Source of the DNA: an uncultured Collinsella sp.
Lineage (GTDB): Bacteria; Actinomycetota; Coriobacteriia; Coriobacteriales; Coriobacteriaceae
Length of the DNA stretch: 7,189 nt
Assembly (NCBI GenBank): GCA_900547285.1
Contig: URGF01000096.1
Coordinates: 1-7,189, forward strand
Reading direction: 5' to 3'
Shown here in pieces: positions 1 to 6,103 of the stretch. The notes beneath the pieces were generated by a model. It saw only the letters and a list, made by a program, of their open reading frames with translations. It made no database searches and was not told the DNA's origin. Numbering within the stretch: position 1 is the first letter of the stretch; every line of letters starts with the position of its first letter. The translations under genes and the position numbers were made by a program.

Positions 1-2
1 TC

Positions 3-518
3 GCCCAAGCCACAACCGAGGGCCGCGTCTGCGCGCTCGAGTTCGACAAGTTTTGGTTTGTCAACGTCTATACGCCCAACGCCCAAAACGAGCTCGCGCG
101 CATCGATGTACGCATGGCCTGGGACGATGCCTATCGCGGCTTTTTGAGCGCGCTTGAGCGCGAGGGTGGCAAGCCCGTCGTAACCTGCGGCGACTTTAAC
201 GTGGCTCACGAGGAGATCGACCTTAAGAACCCCAAGTCCAACCGCGGCAACGCAGGCTTTTCGGACGAGGAGCGCGGCAAGTTTACCGAGCTGCTCGACG
301 CCGGTTTTACCGACACCTGGCGCGCGGCCAATCCGGACGTCGAGGGCGTCTACAGCTGGTGGAGCTACCGCTTTAATGCCCGCAAGAACAACGCAGGCTG
401 GCGCATCGACTACTTCCTGGTAAGCGACGCGATCGCCGGCAACGTACGCGACACCGGCATCCGCGGCGACATCTTCGGCAGCGACCACTGCCCCGTCACC
501 CTCGCCCTGGAGCTCTAG
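3..518 (+). CDS. Exodeoxyribonuclease III / AP endonuclease (ExoA/Xth family), 5'-truncated by window edge
   Basis: The frame is open from base 3 to TAG at 516-518, giving the last 171 residues; the family is usually about 250-270 residues, so roughly the first third lies outside the window. An internal ATG at 114 is not the start, because family-like sequence (EGRV.ALEF, then VNVYTPNAQNEL) precedes it. Seen in the translation: GDFNV (189-203) with the Asp and Asn that bind metal and substrate in this fold; the ExoA-like stretch AHEEIDLKNPKSN; YSWWSYRFNAR; WRIDYF (399-416) with a catalytic-site Asp; and GSDHCPV near the C terminus with the catalytic His. By family knowledge it cuts 5' of abasic sites in base excision repair and has 3'-5' exonuclease activity, acting on DNA in the cytoplasm. 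It is convergent with the ECF operon. Whether it is called exoA or xth cannot be decided from this fragment. Confidence 0.95.
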   Translation, partial: AQATTEGRVCALEFDKFWFVNVYTPNAQNELARIDVRMAWDDAYRGFLSALEREGGKPVVTCGDFNVAHEEIDLKNPKSNRGNAGFSDEERGKFTELLDAGFTDTWRAANPDVEGVYSWWSYRFNARKNNAGWRIDYFLVSDAIAGNVRDTGIRGDIFGSDHCPVTLALEL

Positions 519-520
519 CC

Positions 521-555
521 CAACTGATCCCCTGGGGACGGAGAAAAAGGGGTCA
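521..555. repeat. Short REP-like hairpin, copy 1 (CTGGGGACGG motif)
   Basis: Starts two bases after the exonuclease stop codon. TGATCCC (525-531) can pair, allowing a G-T wobble, with GGGGTCA (549-555) around a CTGGGGACGGAG-AAAAA centre. The sequence CAACTGATYCCCTGGGGAC recurs at 760-778. CTGGGGACGG-type sequences resemble the REP-like repeats often linked to RAYT (IS200-related Y1) transposases; that link is from general knowledge, and no transposase is in this window. Confidence 0.55.
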
Positions 556-590
556 TCTTCACCTCGCGGGGGCATCCACGCGGCCCGCCC

Positions 591-750
591 GCCACGAAGC
601 CGGCCCATCTACTACGTTTAAGCCACTACCCTCAACCACGGCAAACAACGCAAAAAGAAAACCGCAGGTAGAAAGCCTGCGGTTTTTCATAAAACGCGGT
701 CATGGTCGGGGGCACCAAACTAAACGTAGTAGATGGGCCTGTTTCGTGGC
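591..750. repeat. Palindromic intergenic element A (30-bp inverted arms, nested terminator)
   Basis: Arms 591-620 and 721-750 are inverted repeats matching at 28 of 30 positions by hand count, with an uninterrupted 19-bp match (602-620 with 721-739). Inside the arms, CCCTCAACCA (629-638) faces CATGGTCGGGGG (701-712), which is partly complementary, and the centre holds a perfect 11-bp terminator hairpin. The whole 160 bp could fold as one long interrupted hairpin. Its core matches element B at 888-966 at the same spacing, so this is a repeat family rather than a chance terminator. No open frame of interest lies inside. It sits between convergent genes. Confidence 0.8.
658..687. terminator. Bidirectional intrinsic terminator inside element A
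   Basis: A perfect 11-bp stem, AAAACCGCAGG (658-668) with CCTGCGGTTTT (676-686), encloses the 7-nt loop TAGAAAG. T-tracts follow on the plus strand (683-687) and, as the complement of the A-run at 658-661 and 652-656, on the minus strand. It would stop exonuclease transcripts coming from the left and any ECF operon read-through from the right. Confidence 0.85.
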
Positions 751-759
751 AAGCGCCGT

Positions 760-804
760 CAACTGATTCCCTGGGGACATCTGGGGACGGAAGAAAATGG
801 ATCA
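760..804. repeat. Short REP-like hairpin, copy 2 (tandem CTGGGGAC)
   Basis: CAACTGATTCCCTGGGGACA (760-779) repeats the 521 copy in the same orientation with one substitution over 19 bases. CTGGGGAC occurs twice (771-778 and 781-788), separated by AT. TGATTCC (764-770) partly pairs with GGATCA (799-804). It lies between elements A and B. As with copy 1, resemblance to RAYT-associated REP sequences is an inference. Confidence 0.55.
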
Positions 805-844
805 ATTTGGATCTCTGAGGGCCACGATGCCCGTCATATCAGCC

Positions 845-1014
845 GGCCATTCCAAAACTATGCCGGTTTACGGGGCTGAATCGCGAACCCTCAACCATAC
901 GCAATTCCGAGATAATAAAACCGCAGGTGAACGGCTTGCTCTATTTCGAAAAAAGCCGGCATGGTCTGCCTGCGCCAATCTAGCCCCGTAAAGCGGCATA
1001 GTTTTGAAATGGCA
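845..1014. repeat. Palindromic intergenic element B (33-bp inverted arms, same core as element A)
   Basis: Arms 845-877 and 982-1014 are inverted repeats matching at 30 of 33 positions by hand. The arm sequences do not resemble those of element A, yet the interior repeats A's landmarks at the same offsets: CCCTCAACCA at 888-897, AAAACCGCAGGT at 917-928 and CATGGTC at 960-966. The second half of A's terminator stem has diverged here, leaving only a weak CGGCTT/AAGCCG pairing (932-937 with 953-958). The element begins 37 bases beyond the S-component stop codon, so as RNA it may form the 3' end hairpin of the ECF operon transcript. Confidence 0.78.
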
Positions 1015-1051
1015 CTTCGACAGTATTGATTCCGCCCCGGCGCAACCACCA

Positions 1052-1765
1052 CTACAGCCCGTACTTCACGACGACGCGGTTGATGCGGCGACACCAGGGC
1101 TTGTACAGAGCGGCCAAAAACACGCAGGTCGCGAGGCCGTGTGTGATATCGAACGGCACCGCCGTGGCAAGACGCGCCACGGCTCCCGCCCACGTGAGCG
1201 GCTGCACAAAACCAATGATGTCATACGCGTTGATCACGACGCCATAGAGCAAGCCCGACGCAAAGCCGTACGCCAGTAGCGCCGGCAATCGCACGGTGCC
1301 GTCGGCGCGGTCGAACGCGCCCGCATGCGCCAGCGCGCCGCCAACATAGCCAACCAGACCCCAGGCATACATCTGCCATGGCGTCCACATGCCCTGTCCA
1401 AAAAAGAAATTGCTGGTCAGCGCTGCCAGCGCACCGACCATGAAGCCGTTGCGTCGACCCAACGTCGCCCCCGCGATAATGGCGATGGCACTCACCGGTT
1501 TAAAGTCGGGAATGGGCCCAAACAGGATGCGCCCCGCCGCCGCCAGCGCCGCCAGCACCAACGTGGGCATAATCTGGCGCAAACCCGGACGAGATGCCTC
1601 GTAACCCGCAAAGAACAGCGCGAGCACGAGCGCCACCACAACCAGCATGGCCAACGCTGCCTGCTCAACACCCGCCAGCAACGCCGCAGCCATCACCGCC
1701 GGCACCGCCAACAACAGCGGGATCTCCAGTTTTGCAAGCAAGCGCGAGAAACGACAGTCCGCCAT
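1052..1765 (-). CDS. ECF transporter S component (substrate-binding membrane protein, substrate unassigned)
   Basis: A 237-residue, very hydrophobic protein. In an ECF importer the S component binds the substrate and is energised by EcfT and the ATPases in the membrane. Residues about 14-53 form two likely helices, followed by about six more, so there may be eight helices where a core S protein has six. Recognisable landmarks are PDFKPVSAIAII (86-97), SNFFFGQGMWTPWQMYAWGL (118-137) and DITHGLA near the C terminus. Similar F.KPV...SNFFFGQG.WTPWQ proteins are annotated as ECF S components, some discussed as cobalamin or queuosine-precursor type; I cannot assign the substrate. I chose ATG 1765, which starts 4 nt after the ATPase stop; a 25-residue upstream extension in the same frame overlaps the ATPase gene and looks unlike an S protein N terminus. 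It is last in the operon. Confidence 0.85.
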   Translation of the reverse strand: MADCRFSRLLAKLEIPLLLAVPAVMAAALLAGVEQAALAMLVVVALVLALFFAGYEASRPGLRQIMPTLVLAALAAAGRILFGPIPDFKPVSAIAIIAGATLGRRNGFMVGALAALTSNFFFGQGMWTPWQMYAWGLVGYVGGALAHAGAFDRADGTVRLPALLAYGFASGLLYGVVINAYDIIGFVQPLTWAGAVARLATAVPFDITHGLATCVFLAALYKPWCRRINRVVVKYGL

Positions 1766-1769
1766 CCCA

Positions 1770-3413
1770 TCACGCCCTATAGAACACGTTGTCGGCAAAG
1801 AAGTCGGCCGGGGACTCCATGCAGGCAATCTCACCGTCAAACATCATGGCAACGTCATCGGCAACCTGCTCGGCAAAATCCAGATCGTGCGTGGCCATGA
1901 TGACGGTGCCGCCAACCTTCGCATGGTCACGCAGGGCGCGGGCGATGATGCGGCGGCTCTCCAGGTCCAAGCCCTTCGTGGGCTCGTCAAGCAGCAGCAG
2001 CTCGGGGCCGATCAGCAGCAGCTTTGCCAGTGCGAGCAGCTGGCGCTGTCCGCCCGAGAGGTCGTAGGGGTGGCGCGTCTCCAGGCCGTCCAGCCCCAAG
2101 CTCGCCGCGCGCTCCCGCGCCAAGTTCTCGTCATATCCGCAGGTCGAGGCCCATTCCATCAGCTCATCGCGAACCGTCTCGGCAACCAGCAATGCTTTGG
2201 GATTCTGAGGCAGCAGCGCCGCCGAGGCCGCTCCGCGCACCATGCGGCCGCGCTGCAGCTTGGCGGTCTTCGCCAGCACCGAGAGTATCGTCGACTTACC
2301 GCATCCGTTGCCGCCCACGATCGCATGCACCGCACCGGCCGAAAACGACGCATCGAGCCCGCGCAGCACCCAGCCGGACGCTCGATCGTAGCGAAACCAG
2401 CCTTCCGACAGGGTGGTAGCCGACCCGCCGTGCATTTTTTGGAGTATTCTGCTTCCATCTGTGCGCGAGAAGGCTTCCAAGCCGTTCTCGAGCGACGTTT
2501 GCGCCACAAATTCGGACGATTTGTCCAATTCCAAACTTTTTTTCGCGCTCGATACGTCCCCGGGCGGCTCCAGAGAGCCCAAATTGTCCTCACGCCTGCT
2601 GAATACTCCGTTTTTTGCACATCGGATGGCACCCCACCCCAACGTGTCATCGGAAAACAGCGATTCTCGGCATACCAAAGAAGCCATATCCGCCGCCTCG
2701 TGCACGCGGCCATCCTCAATCCGGTACGCACACGTCGCGTATTCGAGCATTGGGCGCGGCTGATGCGTCGCCACAACAACCGTGCAGCCCAGCTCGCGAT
2801 TCACACGAAACAGCGCGTGCAGGAAATTCTTCTCCGCAACCGGATCAAGCTGAGACGTGGGCTCGTCGAGTAGCAGCACGCGCGGACGCAGCGCCAGGAC
2901 GGCGGCAAGCGACAGCAGCTGCTTGCGGCCACCCGAAAGCGTATCGGTATCACGATGAAGCCAGTCCTCCAGACCAAAGAAATAGCTGGTCTCGGCAACA
3001 CGGCGGCGCATCTCGTCGCGCGACACACCCAGATTCTCTAGGCCAAACGCCATCTCGTGCCACACGGTCTCGCACACAATCTGGTTCTCGGGATCCTGAA
3101 ACACATAACCCACGCGCTCTGCCGATGCCCGCACGTCCATGTCGGCAACGTTCTCGCCCAGCACGCGCGCATCGCCAGTGCGCTCGCCCGCTGGAGCGAT
3201 CTCGGGCTTGAGCAGCGACAGCAGCGTCGACTTGCCCGAACCGGTACCGCCAACAAGCAGTGCAAACGCACCTTGGGAAACACGCCAATCAAGCCCCTCG
3301 AGCACCGGTGCCTTGACCCCGGGATAGGCAAAACTAAGGCCTCGCACCTCAATCGCCGGCGCGGCCGAGCCATATGCCACACCCGCCGCCGAGCTCCTAT
3401 CAAACCGAGCCAT
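1770..3413 (-). CDS. Fused energy-coupling factor ATPase EcfA-EcfA' (two ABC domains)
   Basis: A 547-residue protein with two complete ABC nucleotide-binding domains, the cytoplasmic motor of the ECF importer. Domain 1 (about 20-245): Walker A GGTGSGKST (55-63), Q-loop FQDPENQ (Q106), signature LSGGRKQ (159-165), Walker B LLLDEPT (D183, E184), switch His217. Domain 2 (about 335-540): Walker A GGNGCGKST (367-375), Q-loop PQNP (Q403), signature LSGGQRQ (452-458), Walker B LLLLDEPT (D476, E477), His509. All catalytic residues appear intact in both halves. EcfA and EcfA' are separate genes in many bacteria; the fused form is common in Actinobacteria. Its ATG shares one base with the EcfT stop (TGATG at 3411-3415), implying translational coupling, and its TGA is 4 nt from the S-component ATG. 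The linker around residues 265-328 is encoded by a palindrome-ended insert (2430-2620) and looks polar and poorly conserved. Confidence 0.95.
   Translation of the reverse strand: MARFDRSSAAGVAYGSAAPAIEVRGLSFAYPGVKAPVLEGLDWRVSQGAFALLVGGTGSGKSTLLSLLKPEIAPAGERTGDARVLGENVADMDVRASAERVGYVFQDPENQIVCETVWHEMAFGLENLGVSRDEMRRRVAETSYFFGLEDWLHRDTDTLSGGRKQLLSLAAVLALRPRVLLLDEPTSQLDPVAEKNFLHALFRVNRELGCTVVVATHQPRPMLEYATCAYRIEDGRVHEAADMASLVCRESLFSDDTLGWGAIRCAKNGVFSRREDNLGSLEPPGDVSSAKKSLELDKSSEFVAQTSLENGLEAFSRTDGSRILQKMHGGSATTLSEGWFRYDRASGWVLRGLDASFSAGAVHAIVGGNGCGKSTILSVLAKTAKLQRGRMVRGAASAALLPQNPKALLVAETVRDELMEWASTCGYDENLARERAASLGLDGLETRHPYDLSGGQRQLLALAKLLLIGPELLLLDEPTKGLDLESRRIIARALRDHAKVGGTVIMATHDLDFAEQVADDVAMMFDGEIACMESPADFFADNVFYRA
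2430..2620. repeat. Palindrome-ended element C inserted in frame in the EcfAA' linker
   Basis: The ends 2430-2452 and 2598-2620 are inverted repeats: GTGCA, six variable bases (a T-run at each end), GGAGTATTC, one variable base, GC; 16 of 23 positions match. A second inner pair, GGACGATTTG near 2514-2523 against the complement of CAAATTGTCC near 2580-2589, matches at 9 of 10. The insert is visibly more AT-rich than the flanking ATPase coding sequence. It encodes roughly residues 265-328, a polar stretch with no ABC motif, and keeps the frame open. It resembles in principle the Rickettsia palindromic elements that insert in frame in genes; the comparison is by analogy only. Confidence 0.65.
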
Positions 3414-4300
3414 CAGCCAAACCTCTTCTCATCAATCGCGTGCAACGCGCAAGGCAACACCATCCAGGCGGCGTACACGACATAGCCTGGCCACGGCGCC
3501 GGCACCGAGAGCTGCGGGTAAAACGAATACTGCGTCGTCGCGGCCCACGCCACCGCCACCGCGGCGGCGCCAAACACCGCAAGTCCAACCAGCGCGGCAG
3601 CGTCGCCGCGCCCCAGTCGATACCGCGCATATGTCGTACGACGCGTCGCGGCACCCCACCCGCGCGAGCGCATCGCGTCCGCGCGCTCCAGCGAATCTTC
3701 CATGCCCCAGCCCATCAACACGCTCGACGCCCGCAGGCGCGAGCGCACGGGGTCGGCCGGCGCACGCCCCGGTACATCAATCGCGTCCTGCACCGCCAGC
3801 ACCGTGCGGCCGCGGCGCAAAAACTGCGGGATAAGCCTCATGCACATCGAGATCATGAGCGCAATCACCGGCGCGGCATTACCCAGCAGCGCGAGCACCT
3901 TGTCGTATTCGAGCATCGACGCCGCGGCCTCAAACCACAGCACGCTCGCCACAAACAGCCCGCCCATGCACAGGCCATATACCATGCTCTCCAGATACAC
4001 CGCGCGCATGCCAATACGGAACAGCTCCGTCGAACCCGAAGCGCTAAACAGTGGATTGACCAGCGCGATAATCAAAATCACCGGCAGCTGCCAGCGAAGT
4101 GCGCCCAGCGTGCGGGCAGCCCCACGCGTCACAAATCCATACGCCAGCCCGCCCGCAAGCGACAGCGCAATCAGCACCGGCTGCATCGAGAACATGGTGA
4201 GCCCCAGCGTCAGCACTATATAGAGTGCCGGCACAGCCGGATGCGACATCGAGAACGCCGCGACGGGCTCGCCGCCAAACTCCTCTTGTATGTTGTCCAC
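3413..4300 (-). CDS. ECF transporter transmembrane coupling protein EcfT (CbiQ family)
   Basis: From GTG 4300 this is 295 residues, close to the usual 260-300 for EcfT. It links the S component to the ATPases in the membrane. Visible: HPAVPALYIVLTLGL and several further membrane segments (around residues 24-40, 42-56, 71-85, 108-123, 143-158, 235-253, 273-287), a cytoplasmic coupling region, and ERADAMRSRGWG (205-216), matching the Ala-Arg-Gly type coupling motif of the family. The stop TGA (3415-3413) overlaps the ATPase ATG. Start choice is uncertain: the frame stays open up to GTG 4471, but the extra 57 residues are Arg-rich, unlike other EcfT N termini, and would crowd the glmU leader. 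GTG 4300 or 4306 has a GGGGG-rich site upstream; ATG 4249 is also possible. First gene of the operon. Confidence 0.88.
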   Translation of the reverse strand: MDNIQEEFGGEPVAAFSMSHPAVPALYIVLTLGLTMFSMQPVLIALSLAGGLAYGFVTRGAARTLGALRWQLPVILIIALVNPLFSASGSTELFRIGMRAVYLESMVYGLCMGGLFVASVLWFEAAASMLEYDKVLALLGNAAPVIALMISMCMRLIPQFLRRGRTVLAVQDAIDVPGRAPADPVRSRLRASSVLMGWGMEDSLERADAMRSRGWGAATRRTTYARYRLGRGDAAALVGLAVFGAAAVAVAWAATTQYSFYPQLSVPAPWPGYVVYAAWMVLPCALHAIDEKRFG

Positions 4301-4439
4301 GGGCACCCCCGTCCCCTCGCTCAAACGACAGCTCCGCAGCACCGCCAACGCCGCACGCAAGCAGCGCAAACGCCACGCCGGCGGCGCAAGCCTCAACCGC
4401 CGCAAACCAATCGCTACGCGCTCAACATATGCCTGCGGT

Positions 4440-4467
4440 ATCATATTGCGCCGTGTATCGTTTCCAA
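4440..4467 (-). promoter_or_regulatory. Candidate promoter for the ECF operon
   Basis: On the minus strand, TTGGAA (4467-4462, 4 of 6 to TTGACA) is followed after 16 nt by TATGAT (4445-4440, 5 of 6 to TATAAT). Transcription would begin near 4433, leaving a leader of about 130 nt before GTG 4300. That fits a start downstream of 4471. It is a consensus match by eye only. Confidence 0.4.
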
Positions 4468-4499
4468 ACACACGTCTCTATAACGTAACAGGAGATCAC

Positions 4500-5912
4500 A
4501 TGGACGCAACCGCAATTATCCTCGCTGCCGGCGAGGGCACCCGCATGAAGTCGAACCACTGCAAGGTTTCGCACAAGATCCTGGGCAAGCCCATGGTCCA
4601 GTGGATCGTCGACGCCACCATCAAGGCCGGCTGCAGCCGCGTCGTGGTCGTCATCGGCAGCCACGCCGACGAGATGCGCGCCCTCATCGACGGCGCCTAC
4701 GCCAGCAGCGCCACCAAGGTCGAGTGCGTCGAGCAGACCGAGCGCTTGGGCACCGGTCACGCCGTGAAGGTCGCGCTCGAGGCCTGCGGCATCACGCAAG
4801 GCCCCGTCGTCGTGCTCAACGGCGACCTGCCGCTCATCACCGCCGACACCGTCGCCAAGTTCGCACAGACCGTCGCTACCGGCGAGCTCGCCTGCACCGT
4901 CATGACCATGACCCCGCCCGATCCCTTCGGCTACGGCCGCATCAAGCTGGGCGCCGACGGCCAGATCGAGCGCATCATCGAGCAGAAGGACTGCACGCCC
5001 GAGCAGGCCGCCACGCTGCTGGAGTGCAACGCCGGCTGCTACGCCTTTGACGGCGCGCAGCTCGCCGCCCACATCAACGAGATCGGCAACGACAACGCGC
5101 AGTCCGAGTACTACCTGCCCGACATGCTCGAGATCCTCAAAGGCCACGGCCAGGCTGTCTCCATCTTCCACTGTGATGACTACCGCAACGGCCTGGGCGT
5201 CAACAGCCGCATCCAGCTCGCGCAGCTCACCGCTATCGCGCGCGACCGCATCAACGAGCACTGGATGGCCGAGGGCGTTACCTTCATCGACCCCACGCAG
5301 GCCTGGATCGGCCCCGATGCCGTTATCGGCCGCGACACCGTCGTGTGGCCGCAGACGCATCTGATCGGCCACGTCACCGTGGGCGAGGAGTGCCAGCTCG
5401 GCCCCAACAGCCGCCTCACCGACACCACCATCGGCAGCGGCTGCACCATCGATGAGACCATCGCCATCGAGGCCGTCATCGAGAACGGCGTCGACTGCGG
5501 CCCGCGTGCCTACCTGCGCCCGGGCACCCACATGCTCGACGGCTCCAAGGCCGGCACGCACGTGGAGATCAAGAAGTCCACGATCGGCGAGGGCTCCAAG
5601 GTGCCGCACCTGTCCTACATCGGCGACACCACCATGGGCTCCGGTGTCAACGTAGGCGCGGGCTCCATCACCTGCAACTACGATGGCGTGCACAAGCACA
5701 AGACCGTCATCGGCAAGGACGCCTTCATCGGTTCCGACACCATGATGGTCGCGCCCGCCCAGATCGGTGACGGCGCGCTCGTGGCCGCCGGCTCCGTCAT
5801 CACCGAGCCGGTCCCGGCCGACGCACTTGGCCTGGGTCGTGCCCGTCAGGTAAACATTGAGGGCTGGGCCGCCGATTATCGCCGCCGCCTGCACGAGGAC
5901 GACGAGGTATAA
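4500..5912 (+). CDS. glmU: Bifunctional N-acetylglucosamine-1-phosphate uridyltransferase / glucosamine-1-phosphate acetyltransferase GlmU
   Basis: A 470-residue cytoplasmic enzyme that acetylates glucosamine-1-phosphate and then couples it to UTP, giving UDP-GlcNAc for peptidoglycan. The N-terminal uridyltransferase domain (about 1-235) has LAAGEGTRMKS (8-18), K22, QTERLGTGHA (79-88), LNGDLPLI with metal-binding D109, and GVNSR with N235. The C-terminal left-handed beta-helix acetyltransferase domain (about 255-460) shows hexapeptide repeats, R340 in YLRPG, K358 in EIKKS, H370 and Y373 in HLSYIGD, and N393 in CNYDG. These match E. coli R333, K351, H363, Y366 and N386 with a constant offset of seven, so both active sites look intact. 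Start: ATG 4500 with AGGAG at 4490-4494, 5 nt away. The open frame extends upstream to 4290 but that part lacks homology. It is divergent from the ECF operon and upstream of prs. Confidence 0.97.
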   Translation: MDATAIILAAGEGTRMKSNHCKVSHKILGKPMVQWIVDATIKAGCSRVVVVIGSHADEMRALIDGAYASSATKVECVEQTERLGTGHAVKVALEACGITQGPVVVLNGDLPLITADTVAKFAQTVATGELACTVMTMTPPDPFGYGRIKLGADGQIERIIEQKDCTPEQAATLLECNAGCYAFDGAQLAAHINEIGNDNAQSEYYLPDMLEILKGHGQAVSIFHCDDYRNGLGVNSRIQLAQLTAIARDRINEHWMAEGVTFIDPTQAWIGPDAVIGRDTVVWPQTHLIGHVTVGEECQLGPNSRLTDTTIGSGCTIDETIAIEAVIENGVDCGPRAYLRPGTHMLDGSKAGTHVEIKKSTIGEGSKVPHLSYIGDTTMGSGVNVGAGSITCNYDGVHKHKTVIGKDAFIGSDTMMVAPAQIGDGALVAAGSVITEPVPADALGLGRARQVNIEGWAADYRRRLHEDDEV

Positions 5913-5929
5913 CGTTTTACCAAGCATCT

Positions 5930-5963
5930 AAGGAGCTGTTCCCATGGGGGCGGCTCCTTTTTC
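5930..5963 (+). terminator. Intrinsic terminator after glmU
   Basis: AAGGAGC (5930-5936) pairs with GCTCCTT (5953-5959), followed by a T-run through 5962. The 16-nt loop, with CCCATGGGGG in it, may fold further. It begins 17 bases after the glmU stop and would separate glmU from prs transcription, at least in part. Confidence 0.75.
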
Positions 5964-6021
5964 TATCGTGACCTGCGCAACCGGATGAGTGGTCGGTTCG
6001 TGTCCGTTGACGGTAAAGACG

Positions 6022-6038
6022 TTATCAAGACTCGATAA
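6022..6038. promoter_or_regulatory. Small palindrome upstream of the prs -10 box (possible operator)
   Basis: TTATC (6022-6026) and GATAA (6034-6038) form a perfect 5-bp inverted repeat with a 7-nt spacer. It overlaps the region where the -35 box of the prs promoter would lie. No regulator is recognised, and a palindrome this short could be chance. Confidence 0.25.
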
Positions 6039-6059
6039 ACCCCGCCGCGCGGTTACAAT
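6032..6059 (+). promoter_or_regulatory. prs: Candidate prs promoter
   Basis: TACAAT (6054-6059) is a good -10 box (5 of 6). A weak -35 candidate, TCGATA (6032-6037, 4 of 6), lies 16 nt upstream. A better-looking TTGACG at 6007-6012 is too far from TACAAT; with GATAAA (6034-6039) its spacing is 21 nt, also poor. The predicted leader is about 38 nt, ending in a strong AAGGAG site. Confidence 0.4.
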
Positions 6060-6103
6060 GCAAAAAGGCATCTATATGGCATTCGATATAAAGGAGAAGG
6101 GTA

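Noticed and set aside
797..991. Open frame of 64 codons on the plus strand in the intergenic region
   Set aside because: It runs from a REP-like hairpin into element B, has no Shine-Dalgarno site of note and no recognisable domain. The repeat structure explains the sequence better.
519..1051. CRISPR array, tRNA or a complete insertion sequence in the repeat-rich gap
   Set aside because: No evenly spaced direct repeats with unique spacers, no tRNA cloverleaf and no transposase frame; the repeats are inverted arms and two dispersed short copies.
1766..1840. 25-codon N-terminal extension of the S component
   Set aside because: It lies inside the ATPase coding sequence and is Pro/Arg/Thr-rich; ATG 1765, 4 nt after the ATPase stop, is the natural coupled start.
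1647..2873. 408-codon plus-strand open frame
   Set aside because: Antisense to the S component and EcfAA', with an Arg/Gln/Ala-rich translation typical of GC-rich shadow frames. The opposite strand has complete ABC motifs.
4044..4376. Alternative minus-strand frame with a hydrophobic start (110 codons)
   Set aside because: Most of it lies in a shifted frame within clear EcfT coding sequence. Only the first 70 bases are of interest and are discussed with the EcfT leader.
4479..4484. TATAAC as a glmU -10 box
   Set aside because: Transcription would begin on top of the Shine-Dalgarno site at 4490-4494, and there is no good -35 box at the right distance.
4290..4499. 70-codon N-terminal extension of GlmU
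   Set aside because: Arg/Pro-rich with no similarity to GlmU, and the family N terminus begins exactly at ATG 4500 behind an AGGAG site.
4422..5927. 501-codon minus-strand open frame
   Set aside because: Antisense to glmU; the Asp/Gly/Val/Ala-rich low-complexity translation is the usual reverse-frame artefact of GC-rich coding sequence.
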